From: Isoetes taiwanensis
Lineage: Eukaryota > Streptophyta > Lycopodiopsida > Isoetales > Isoetaceae
NCBI GenBank assembly: GCA_021234155.1
Contig: JAJEKV010000167.1
Location: forward strand, 560,145 to 624,144
Direction: 5' to 3'
Length of the DNA stretch: 64,000 nucleotides
Made by a program: the position numbers and the translations under genes. Positions within the stretch are counted from its first letter, which is position 1, and the number at the start of each line of letters is the position of its first letter. The notes under the pieces are model-generated. The model worked only from the letters and a program-made list of their open reading frames with translations. It was not told where the DNA came from and did no database searches. Positions 54,640 through 64,000 of this stretch are shown here, in pieces.

Positions 54640-57255
54640 GGTCTAGTCTCTCTCCTCTCTCCTTTGGGGGCAGTGTTCTCCTTTCTTCTCTCTCCTCCCT
54701 CCTCTCCTTCTCCTCCTTCTCTCCTTTCTTCTTTCAAGGCTCTCCTCTCTCAGATTCTCCCCTCTCTCTATCTCCTCTCTCTCCCCACCGTCCAGATGGT
54801 CTCTCTACTCTCCTCCGCACCCATCTCTCTTCTCGAGCAGTTTCTCACCTCTCCTCTCTTTTTTCTTATATAGAGACTATCTTTTCTCTCTCGTCTCTCC
54901 TCTCTCTTCCCTCTCCTTTTCTCTCTTCCGGCCCTGTCTCTGCGCCTCGGTTTGGGCCCACCTTTGCCCCTATCTCCATCTCTCCTTTCTCTCTCTTCTC
55001 CTCTCTTCTCTCCTCCTTCTCTCTCTCTCCTCTCCTCTCCTCTCTTCTTTCCCTCTCTCTCTCTCTCTTTCCTCTTCTCTCCTCTCTCCTCCTCCTCTCT
55101 TTCTTTCTCCTCTCTCTCTTTCTCTCTCCCTCTCCCTCCTCTCCTCTCTCTCCCTCTCTCTTCTTTGTCTCTCCTCTCTCCTTCTCTCTCCCCCCTCTCT
55201 TCCATCCTTCTTCCTTCTCTCTCTCTCTATCTTTCTCTCTCCTCTCTTTCTCTCTCATCCCTCTCGTTTCTCTCTCATTCCTCTCTCCCCTCCTCCTCCT
55301 CTCTTCTCTCTCCTCCCCCTCTCCTCTCTCCTCTCTCTCCTCCCTCTCCTATCTCTCCTCTATTTCTCCTCTCTCTCTGTCTCCCCTCCTCTCCTCCCTC
55401 CTCTTCTCCTATTTCTCTAACTCCTATTTCTCTTCTCTCTCTCCTTTCTCCCCTTTCTCTCTCCTTTTCTCTCTCTTTCCATTTCTCTCTCTCTCATCTC
55501 TCTCTCTCTCCTCTCTCTCTTTTTCCTCTCTCTTCTCCTCTCTCTCTTTCTCCCATCTCTGTATTTCTCATCTCCTCTTTCTCTCCTCTCTCTCTATCTC
55601 TCCCTCTCTCCCTCTTCTCCCTCCTCTCTCTCCTCTCTCTCTCTCTTCTCTCTCTTCTATCTCTTCTCTCTCTCTCTCTATCTTCTCCCCTCTTTCTCCA
55701 TCTCTCTCTCCCCTCCTCTCTCTCCCCCTCTCTTTCCCCTCTCTCTCTCCATCCTCCCCTCTCTCCTCCTCTCTCTTTTCTCTCTTCTCTCCCTCCTCTC
55801 TCTCCCCTCTCTCTCTCTCCCACATCTTTCCTCCTTCCCTCTCTCTCCTCTCCTCTTTTTCTCTCCTCTTTCCTTCTCTCTCTTCTCTTTCTTCCCATCT
55901 CTCTCCTCTCTTCTTTCCTCTCTCTCTCTCTCTCTTCTCTCTCCCCTCTTTCCTTTGTCTATCTTCTACTCTCCTCTCTCTTCTCTTCCTCCTCCTCTCT
56001 CTCTATCTCTCTTCCCTCTCCTCTCCTCTTCCTCTCCTCTCTTTCTCTCTCCTCTCCTCTCTCTATCTCTCTTTCTCCTCTCTCTCTTCCTCTTTCTTTC
56101 CTTTCTCTTCTCTCTCTCCCTCCTCTCTTTCCCCTCTCTCCCTCTTTGTTTCTCTCTTCTCTCTCTCCCCTCTTTCCCTCTCTCTCTATTCTCCCATGCC
56201 TCTTTCTCTCTCCTCTCTCCTTGCTCTCCTCTCTCCTCTCTCTTCCTCTCTTCTTCTCTCCTTCTCTCTCCCTGTCTTTCCCTCTCTCTCTCTCTTTCTC
56301 TCTCCTCTCTGTCTTTCTCTTTCTCTATCTCCTCATCTGTCTTCTCTTTCTCTCTCTCTTCTCTCCCTCTTCCCTCTCTTTGAGGTCTCTCTCATCCCTC
56401 TCCTCTCCCAAAAAATCCTCCCTCTCTCTCCTTTCTCCTCTCTCCTCCTCTCCTCCTCTCTCCTTTCTCTCCTATCTCTCCTCTCTCTCCTCCCTCTCCT
56501 CTCTTCTCTCTCTCCTCTCTTCTCTCCTCTCCTCCTCCTCTCTCTTCTCTCTTCCTCTCCTCCCTCTTCCTTTGTCCTATCTTCTCTCTCCTCTCTCTTC
56601 TTTTTCTCCTCCTCCTCTCTCTCTCCTCTCCCCTTCCCTCTCTCTTCTTCCCTCCTCTTTTTCTCTCTCCTCCCTCTCATCTCTTCTCCTCCTCTCTCTT
56701 CCCTCTTTCTTCTTTCTCTTCTCTCTCCTCCCTCCTCTCTTTCTCTCCTTACTCTCTTTTGTTTCTCTCTCTCATTCTCTCTTCTTTTGTCTCCTCCTCT
56801 CTCCTCTTGCTCTCTCTCTCCTCTCTTCCATCCTTCTTCTCTCTGTTAGTCTCCTCCATGTCCCTTCTCCTCTCTCTCTATCTTTCTCTCTCCTCTCTAT
56901 CTCTTTCTCTCTCTCTCTCTCTTTCTCTCTCTCTGTGTGTCTTTCTCTTTCTCTCTTCTCTCCTTCTCTCCCTCTTCCTCTCTCTCTCTCTCATCCTCTC
57001 CTCCTCTCCTCTCTCTCTTCTCTCTCTATCTCCTCTCTCCTCTCCTCTCTCTTTCCTCTCTCTCTCCTCCTCTCCTCTCTTCTCTCCTCCTCTCTCTTCT
57101 CCTCTCTCCTCTCTCCTCTCTCTCTCTATCTCTCCTCCTCTCTCTTCTTTCTCCCCTACATCTCCTATCTCTCTTCTCTCTCTATCTCCTGTTTCTCTAT
57201 CTCCTATCTCTCTTCTCTCTGTCTCCTATCTCTCTTCTCCTCTCCTCCTCTCAAA
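54640..57255 (+). repeat. (TC)n polypyrimidine array 7
   Basis: About 2.6 kb of C/T-rich DNA, the longest array in the window. Short interruptions at 54760-54970 keep pieces of the GC-rich block (GCGCCTCGGTTTGGGCCCAC). Open frames of 748 and 781 codons here are artefacts of composition. Confidence 0.95.
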
Positions 57256-57279
57256 ACCCCCCACCCTATCTCTCTCGGG

Positions 57280-57780
57280 GTTTTTACAAAGTTTTAACAA
57301 ACTTTCTATTTTTAAACTGGAACTTTCTGTTCTTGGGCGGGTTAGCTATACCCTAGAGCATCGCAACATTCTTACATTCTATTTGAGCATTTGCAACGTT
57401 TCAAAAAACTCTATTTTTGGATGAGGTACTTGCCGCGAGCATCGCAACATTCCATAACATTCTATTTGAGCATTTGTAAAGTTTCAAAAACTTTCTATTT
57501 TAGGCAGAAACATTATTTTTAGTGAGTGCTTACCCATGAGCACAGAACATTCAAACATTATGCAAATTCTGGCTTTCTATTTTTAATTTGAAAATTTCTA
57601 TTTTTAGTGGTGATTGCTTACCATGAGCACACAGGAACATTCCACAACATTCTATTTTGAGCATTTAAGTTTCAAAAACTTTATTTTTAGTGAAACTTTC
57701 TGTTTTTAGTACAGTGCTTGCCTCGCGGGCGCTCCAGACATTCTAGGACATTCCAGAGAACATTCGACATCCTGAAGTAT
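57280..57780 (+). repeat. Minisatellite array 4, degraded
   Basis: Four or five diverged units of the same family. It ends with ACATTCTAGGACATTCCAGA and more pentamer-like text before SINE-like copy 5, the same order as at 47496 and 49941. Confidence 0.82.
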
Positions 57781-57789
57781 CCTTAGATA

Positions 57790-58048
57790 ATTAGGCCCGC
57801 GCGCTAACTAAGCATGGGCACCATTCTTCAAGAAAAGGCGTTGGTCTAGTGGTAAGGTAGAAGTTTGAAACAATGTCGAGTTGGTCCCGTGTTAAACCAA
57901 AGTACATCCACCAAACTTGGTTTGAAGGCCAAGGCTCACGGGCAGAATCGCGCCGCGTGGCGCCCTCCTTCTGCGTCCGGATGGGGGTGGGAATTGCTCA
58001 CTCACTAACTAACCTGTGCTAACTCCATGACCTTTATTTCTTTATTAT
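57790..58048 (+). mobile_element. tRNA-derived SINE-like unit, copy 5 (degraded)
   Basis: Box A TGGTCTAGTGG at 57842-57852 survives. Box B is damaged (GAGTTGGTCCCG). The tail TTTATTTCTTTATTATATGG leads to a CTAG at about 58051 and a broken hairpin (AAAGGGCTGTGTGG). Confidence 0.6.
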
Positions 58049-58131
58049 ATGGACTAGAAAGGGCTGTGTGGACCCCGCCTCTCTCTCCTCGGCTCGGCCC
58101 CTCCCAGGAGCCTCGCCTCGGGACCCAGGCC

Positions 58132-58640
58132 CTCTCGTGACTTTTTCTCTTGCACCCTTCACTCCCTCAGTTTGGACATCCTTGGGACTATTCCTCGGCT
58201 CGGCTCAAGCCTCGATTTGGGCCCATCCTTGTAGTTCTACTACTGTTCATTCCAAATGTCACATTGAGGGCTTGTCATATCTACTACCAATTTTAAAAGT
58301 ATCATCTGTTGGGGTTTGCTCACCTACTAACTTGACTCACACTTTTCACAGTACACGGGCCCTTTTCTTTTATACTCATTTCGCTCGGCCTCGAAAACCT
58401 ACGCCTCGGTTTAGGCCACCACCGGCTGACTTTTCTCTTGCACCTTCACCATACGGTTTGGACATCCTTACAGGACTATTCCTCGGCCTCGGCCTCGGCG
58501 AGCCGCCTCGTGGGCCCCTCCATGTAGTTCTACTACTAATTCATTCCAAATGTCACATTGAGGGCTTAGTCATATCTGTTACCAATTTTGAGAGTATCAT
58601 CTGTTGAGGTTTACTCACACCTACTATAACCGACTCACCC
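58132..58640 (+). repeat. Two tandem copies of about 300 bp inside the Helitron 3' region
   Basis: Copy 1 (about 58132-58345) and copy 2 (about 58432-58640) share TTTTCTCTTGCACC, TTTGGACATCCTT, GGACTATTCCTCGGC, TGTAGTTCTACTACT, TTCATTCCAAATGTCACATT and GAGGGCTT, then AGTATCATCTGTTG. They include the GC-rich block and spacer-module text. Confidence 0.8.
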
Positions 58641-58785
58641 CTCTGACACTGCCAATTTCAAACTATCATCCATTCGAACCCACTACACCTATTACTACTT
58701 TTAAAAGTATCACGGGTTAGCTTTGCAAAGGTTTCAAAAAAAAACCTTCTATTTTTAGATATTTTAGAAGATTCCTAGCACATTC

Positions 58786-58925
58786 CCTCTCCCCTTTCTC
58801 TCTCTCTCTTCTCTCTCCTCTTGCTCTTCTCTTTCTCTCTCACATCTTTGTCTTTCTCTCTCTCTTCTCTCTCTTTCCTCTCCCTCTTGCCTCTCTTCTA
58901 TCTCCTCTCTTCCCTCTGCTTTTTC
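58786..58925 (+). repeat. Short (TC)n array in the Helitron 3' region
   Basis: About 140 bp of C/T-rich sequence between spacer text and a GC-rich block. It sits where the multi-kilobase arrays sit in the other units, so it may resemble the unexpanded ancestor of those arrays. Confidence 0.75.
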
Positions 58926-59299
58926 TTTTTAAACTCATTCCTCAAACAAAACGCCGGGGCCTGCGCCTCGGTTTGGGCGGTGCCATGTAATCCCCTAATG
59001 CCGATTTTCATTACTCAATCATTGGGTTCTTGTCGCAATCTACATACCTACTATCTATATATACTATCAATTCTAAACTATCACATGCATTGAAATTTCA
59101 AAAGCTCTTTAAAAAACGTTTTCAAAGTCTTGACTTCAAATATTTTGTTATATAAGTGCTTCTTTATATACAACATTAGGTGTATGTTAGGATGGTCTTT
59201 TGCAATGCACCGGCCGTGGCGATCTCGAAGTGTGAATTTTGACCTTTCAGATCTGTGAGGTGCACCCAACCAGTGAGCTGACTAAAAGGCGTCCATGGG

Positions 59300-60560
59300 C
59301 AGGGGTCTTTGTGAGTAAATAGCAGGTCTCGAAGATTGTATGCGATTTATTAATCGTCATTGAGGTACTAGGCAGTTGATTGTTGTCTTCTAGTGAAGGT
59401 ATGTCTGGTCGGATGGCGTTAAGTTATTTTATTGCAGGCCCAGGTACCTCTGGCGAATTAGCCCCAGTGACTATTTACCTTACGTAGGATTCTGTGTCGC
59501 TATGTGTGATCTGGCGGGATTCCATTACATAGGCCACGAGATACATGTTTCTAAGCAACATTACTATTGCTCCCACCTTGATATTGAGCTTGGGTGGCAT
59601 TCAAGGTGTGAGCGTGATTGATGGTTCGGGGAATTTCGAATGTCCTCTTCATCTTCATTGGGGGTATCAATACCCGATATATGGGTGCAAGTTTCCATGC
59701 AATCTTTGCGGGGTCTTGTCGCTAAGACTTCGGTTATCTTCATTTTTGGAGATAGTATAGATTTCTCGAATAAGCCGTTCCATGTTAGTTTGGATCTGTT
59801 CCAAACGCTTCATCGATGTGTTATTTTCTGGCAATACACTTCGGTAGCTCAAGCGGCGTCTTCGAGAAGCGTGGGCTGCGTCCTTCATTCGCTCTCCATT
59901 GCGAGCTTTGTAGTGTTGAATATTCCTTTTCGCCCTTCTTGGCCTTGTATTCGTTATTAGACGCAGAAATTGCTTCCCACGAAGTTGCTCTTAACACATT
60001 TTTGCAGAATCTCCATTTTCTTAGCTTCGTTTAATTACACGGGCAGCTGCCTTTCGTCGCCGCAAGCTAATACAACCATTTCCACCAAATGGCACGGAAT
60101 CTGTCAATTTCCTTCAAAGCATTATCTCTTACTTTGTGGCCTTCGGGCGTCGTAGCAATTCATCCCACCAAAAGTCTTTGCTTTCTTATTCTATCCGCTT
60201 GTTTGCTTGTGGCCTTGGTCGGATGTCAACCAGTCCCAGCCGAGTTTGGCGGGGCTTAAAGGCGTGGGGTACGCTGTTTGGGCTCCCTCAGGCAAAGGCT
60301 TGCTATGCACATCACTTAGCTGCTGTTAACAGGGCTCTTTTCCTCTTGGCATGCTAATAACAGCCAGCGAGGCAGGCATTTTCCGAGACCCCGAGACCAT
60401 CCACATTTTACACAATCGTCGTTTACACTCCTTAGTGCAAGAAGCAGCATCAATTCTTCCCTTTTATTAAAATCAATCACATATCGCTCGCCGCCTTTAG
60501 CCTTTTCAAAACTACGCCGAATATTTGATGTCATTGCATCGCCCGTCTGGGGAATATTCT
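59300..60560 (-). pseudogene. Helitron helicase domain (decayed)
   Basis: A PIF1-family helicase would unwind the nicked strand during rolling-circle transposition. The clearest part is the end of the domain: NIKVGAIVMLLRN at 59585-59547, then RGLCNGIP in the next frame, the standard KVGAxVMLLRN..GLCNGTR motif. Upstream (about 59790-59600), frame-shifted pieces read LSPKMKITEV and THISGIDTPNEDEEDI, like the family ILTPKN..V...Y.S.D...ED. A MTINRIQSSRPAIYS piece at about 59385 recalls MTINKSQGQ. The Walker A site (GPGGTGKT) was not found, and 60000-60560 has only doubtful resemblance. Confidence 0.6.
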
Positions 60561-61158
60561 TAACTCTGCAGGGTACGTGGCGCGGTCGTCCCGTTGCAAG
60601 AGAATTTCATTCGCCATAACGTTGCATTGTATACCGCCTTCCTCGCTATCCCAGCATAATCTTACCACTAAATAAGCGCTTGAACTTGTCCACGGGTTAA
60701 ATAGATGCGAGGAGGGCCCATATATGCAGATGAAAGCGAATATTTATGCGCCAATTGGCGAGCATTTGGCTTGGCCCATCATCAGCGTTCTTTCCCCGTG
60801 CGTCATCACTGGGTGTTAGGTTCGCTGGCATCTCGCGAAATGTATTGCATTGTTTCGATTCAGCATTTTCATATCACCGAAGCTGGTAATTGCCCTTTTA
60901 CGTAGCGACAATAAGCGCATAAATGTCACCGTTCCATATCTTTTGGTACGACGTGCCATCACGAAATTAATTTGGCGCACCTTCCCTTATCTTCGGATAC
61001 TTGCTTTTTATAAAAAAGTAATATAATGATAGAGTTACGGATATATATATTGTCAATGACATCAACTTTATTAGCTCAAGACAACGTATGTTTTATTTAT
61101 GACACGTTTCCAAAGCAATCATTCTTGACCTTCCTCATAATATATCATTTGCTTGTTG

Positions 61159-61315
61159 GGCAAATGGGCGGGCAACTCTGCTCATATGACAATAGTTAAG
61201 TATTTCATAAAGTATAAGCGTGCTGGGTTCCAAGTAAGGCAAATGGGCGTGGTTGCTCATATGACAATACTTAGTATCAATAAAGTATAATGTGGCTTTC
61301 AATTAACTTTCTTTG
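61159..61315 (+). repeat. Tandem duplication of about 82 bp
   Basis: CAAATGGGCG, then TGCTCATATGACAATA.TTA, then ATAAAGTATAA are present at 61159 and again at 61241. The duplication lies between the Rep and helicase parts of the Helitron and is a later change in a dead copy. Confidence 0.75.
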
Positions 61316-62400
61316 TGCCGCGATTGGGATGTGTCATGCATTTTGTATGACAAATGTCCTCATTGCTTACGGGCTGAGATGTATCTTGTAATAAAGCTCT
61401 TGTATCGTCCAATTATATGTGGCTTTTATCGTATGCAGATGTCTTTGTTAATGCAATGCTTGCTCGTCGTAGCCTTTATGGATGTACTTAAAATGTACTT
61501 TATACTTGCAATCTTTGGCTCACTCCCACATTTTATATGGCAAACATACTTCACTTTAAGAGATAGAGCATTATATGGAACAACCATCTTGTTGTCTATC
61601 ATTCTATTCCTTGCTCATATTGAATGCCGGGCGTCTTCTATATTAGGTATCCATTCTCACAGATTGAAATTAACTTTCCCGGCCGTACCTTTGGAAGCCT
61701 TTAGAACACTCATTGTTCGATCTTTTCCATTGAGTTTCATGCACCGTGGGGTGTGGTCCATGCACCATGCATTTTTATTTCATGCAATTCGGGGGTCTTT
61801 AATGGTGCAGTATGTCGTAGAAAAACAACCTGGACTTTACTTACATTACCGTGTAGAAAGCGATAATAATACCAGTGTACCTTACGGTATTTGACGCGTG
61901 ATCTGTCAATGTCTTCGCTATCATTTTATCATTTGTTCCATTGCTATTAGCATGGTCGGTGACCCGCTTTAGTATTCAATTGTATGAATAAACATACTTT
62001 TCCAAAAATATCTTTTCTAAGATATCATAGAATTCCCGTGGTGCCGTGTAGTACACCATTGCAACCACAATGGTCTATCCTCATTGGCCTACCTACAAGG
62101 GTGCTCTGTGATTTACGGCCCAATTTGCTTATTGCACGTGCATGTAACAAATAGGTACGGCTTTAAATCTTCTTACCAATGCCATGGAAGTCTTGATAGA
62201 TTTTGTTGCCTTGCGTGCACCACCAATAAGCAGCGATGGCAAGATAACCAAGCGTCCGGTGCGATCCTTGTGCCTGCCTTCGCCGTTTCACGCAATCAAT
62301 CAAGCCCTCATCGGCTCGAAAGTTTTTTGATTGATGAAATTCAAGGTGGCCTCTATCTTGCATGAGCATCAGCCCCTTGAGCCCCATTGCGTCGGTCTGC
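61313..62400 (-). pseudogene. Helitron Rep (HUH nuclease) domain (decayed)
   Basis: This domain makes the single-strand nick that starts rolling-circle transposition. Frame-shifted minus-strand pieces read, in order: LVILPSLLIGGAR, then SMALVRRF, then KPYLFVTCTCN (62.28-62.12 kb; family LPSSFIGGAR..Y.DAMALVRRFGKPDLFVTMTCNP); DILEKIFLEKYVYSY (about 62.0 kb); ECSKGFQRYGRES and IDNKMVVPYNA (about 61.73-61.58 kb; family CSKGFPK..., DNRWVVPYNP); and FKYIHKGYDEQA with the KYxxKGYD motif (61486-61463 for YIHKGYDE). The HxH metal motif of the nuclease (LPHAHIL in the family) is not readable. Many stops and indels are present. Confidence 0.75.
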
Positions 62401-63399
62401 TTGGCCGCTCAGTTGAACTCAAATTTAAAGTACTGCTCCGGGTGTATTCCTTAGCGTGTAGTCTATACAAAATATTGCGGCGTAGACCGCGTTTTGTCTC
62501 GGCCATTCGGCAAGCAATTGCTTAGTTTCTCATATTCATTTGCCTCCCTTGTCACGAGGCAGTGTGTAATGGGTAGTAGGCACGTCTATGTGGGCCGGTA
62601 ATAGCAATATTTACAGCGCGCCTTTTGCAGTAGATCACCTCCCTATTAAAAGCGGGTCCCATCTAATTTACAAATATCACGGCAACCTCATTGACATATG
62701 CGAGTTGTATCTTCGCCAAGTCTAACCACCATTCTATCATCAACAGAAGTCATTCTTATACTGCGTGTTCATTTAAATTGCCAGGTACATTTCCTCTACC
62801 TCATGCATCATATTACGAGGCACATGCAAATAGGTTTCATACTCCTTGTTCTAAGTCAAGTTGCCTCATAAGATCCATGTCACATTACGCATTGTGCACA
62901 TTTGTGCACGTTCCATGTTACGTACTCCATATCTAGAATGTATGGTTGGGTGTCGGCGATACGTATCATCGGGTAGGCGGGCCGGTCTATAGTAGACTTA
63001 GCCATGAATCTTAAAAGCAATATAGGCTAGTCTGTTAATTGTTGTTGTATATACTGGAATATTACAAATGCTATTACATTATTGCCGGTGTTCGTATAGC
63101 AATTTAATTCCTTACTTTTGGGTGATCTCCAATTAGCCATTGTAATACTTGAGCATTGGCGTTAGCGGAGGGACTAACTTTGCCGTTAAAGCAACGCCCG
63201 ATATCATCATGTTTAAATAACTGGCTGGTATTTTCGCATTCCGGTCGATTCTCCACATTGATGAGCCTCAGCGTGCATTGAATAATTACTCAGGGCTATT
63301 ACGTAAGTTGAAGGATTATCTCGGTTTGCGTCTCGCCGTTGAGCCTCTCTGACTAGCCTCAATATGTTCCTCTTACCGTCTCCCCTTGTTGGGCTGGAG

Positions 63400-63870
63400 C
63401 CTACTTGCGACTCTTTCCTCTGCTGGTCGCCAACACAGCGTACGCTCACGCATCAGTCGTCTCTCCTGTGGTGGCGGGCCATGCCTCTTTCCTCTTGCTG
63501 GTCAGCCAGCACAGCGTGCAGCTCATATCCGTCTCTCCTGGCGAGCAGACACCTTTGCGGCTCTTTCCTCTGCTGAATTAAGCCAACACAGCGACCGCTC
63601 CCGCCTCCAAATCTCTCCCTGCTTTAGGCGCTGAACACCGCCATGGCCTTCCCTGCATGATAGGCCAACACAGCATGCAACCTGTTCTACCCTCCCCTAC
63701 TCTTTATTTGTGCTCTTGTTTCTCACGATATTGACTCTATCCGGCCTTGTTTTGTCCATCCTCCCAGGTATTTCGTTATCTGTTTTGTTTCTTTCCACAT
63801 CTCAGACAGCGTCTAACTACCTCTCTAATGTCTCACTCCTTTATGCCTTGTGACGTTGTTCTATTTCCTT
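63400..63870 (-). pseudogene. STPR-like segment upstream of Rep (decayed copy of 42.6-43.0 kb)
   Basis: Nucleotide similarity to the ORF at 42607-43023 is clear in the same orientation. Shared text includes GTTCTATTTCCTTTTT then CTATTAAC just before the start codon, TTTGTGCTCTTGTTTCTC-like, GATATT, GACTCTATCC.GCCTTG and CCAACACAGC/CCAACCTGGC repeats. In the 42.6-kb copy these encode the ERxARL repeats. Here stops and indels break the frame. Its place just 5' of Rep supports the view that the STPR region is the N-terminal part of the Helitron protein. Confidence 0.55.
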
Positions 63871-64000
63871 TTTCTATTAACGATTTGTGCGCACTTTTAA
63901 ACGGTATATAGAAACACGGTTAGAATAATGACTTTCAATGGAGCATTCTAGAACAATCTATGTTCAATGTTGCATAGAAGTTCACAAAAATTGCTATTTT

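Larger units (their letters stand above)
58051..63900 (-). mobile_element. Decayed autonomous Helitron (STPR-Rep-helicase)
   Basis: On the minus strand the order is STPR-like segment (63.87-63.4 kb), Rep nuclease (62.4-61.3 kb) and PIF1-type helicase (its end at 59.9-59.3 kb). A GC-rich block, a short TC array and a CTAG with a damaged hairpin at 58.05 kb lie at the expected 3' end. Helitrons are rolling-circle DNA transposons whose Rep/helicase protein nicks and unwinds DNA. Every coding part has many stops and indels. The 5' end is not defined and may lie outside the window. The link between the CTAG end and the coding part rests on position and shared modules, so the boundaries are inferred. 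Confidence 0.65.

Noticed and set aside
54603-57297. Frames of 748 and 781 codons, the longest in the window
   Set aside because: These lie in the longest TC array; they have no domain, no splice signals and the same dipeptide pattern.
59640-60360. Plus-strand frames at 59.6-60.4 kb
   Set aside because: They are antisense to the decayed helicase part of the Helitron and show no motif of their own.
61313-61894. A 193-codon plus-strand frame at 61.3-61.9 kb
   Set aside because: It is the antisense shadow of the Helitron Rep region; the minus strand carries the recognisable motifs.

Overview
The window looks like nuclear DNA of a land plant. It holds two intron-containing single-copy-type genes with plant splice signals, surrounded by decayed retrotransposons, a Helitron and very large simple-sequence arrays. 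A seed-free plant such as a fern is my guess; nothing here fixes the species.

Real genes. Two conserved genes lie head to head at 19.5-23.4 kb. On the minus strand is the gene for 40S ribosomal protein eS27 (4 coding exons, 86 aa). On the plus strand is ATP-dependent NAD(P)H-hydrate dehydratase (10 coding exons, 349 aa). Their start codons are 231 bp apart and share a promoter with a telo-box and a G-box. Both models were assembled exon by exon; every junction is GT-AG and the reading phase is kept throughout.

Left part (0-19 kb). AT-rich noncoding DNA carries several short tandem duplications. At 5.5-8.7 kb on the minus strand is a decayed DIRS-type retrotransposon: reverse transcriptase, RNase H and a tyrosine recombinase. 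It abuts a Ty1/copia RNase H remnant and, at 9.1-9.35 kb, a pseudogene fragment of an LHT-type amino acid transporter that still has an intron. Exon-like pieces at 14.2-14.9 kb are unassigned.

Middle part (24-41 kb). Two decayed LINEs lie on the minus strand (about 27.57-30.8 kb and 36.80-40.58 kb). Both have an APE-type endonuclease and a reverse transcriptase; the second also has an ORF1 with an RNA-binding domain. Between them is mostly unrecognised sequence with small repeats and one coiled-coil ORF.

Right part (41.6-64 kb). A composite repeat recurs about six times. Its modules are: a minisatellite with embedded heat-shock-element motifs; a tRNA-derived SINE-like unit with pol III A and B boxes; a GC-rich palindrome next to CTAG that looks like a Helitron 3' end; a GC-rich block; and a (TC)n array of 0.3-2.5 kb. 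At 59.3-63.9 kb is a decayed Helitron (minus strand) with recognisable Rep and helicase motifs and, upstream, a second copy of an STPR-like charged-repeat reading frame. An intact version of that frame sits at 42.6-43.0 kb. My reading is that the composite repeats are internally expanded derivatives of this Helitron family. The long Ser/Leu/Pro-rich and Arg/Glu-rich reading frames in the TC arrays are artefacts of the dinucleotide repeat, not genes.
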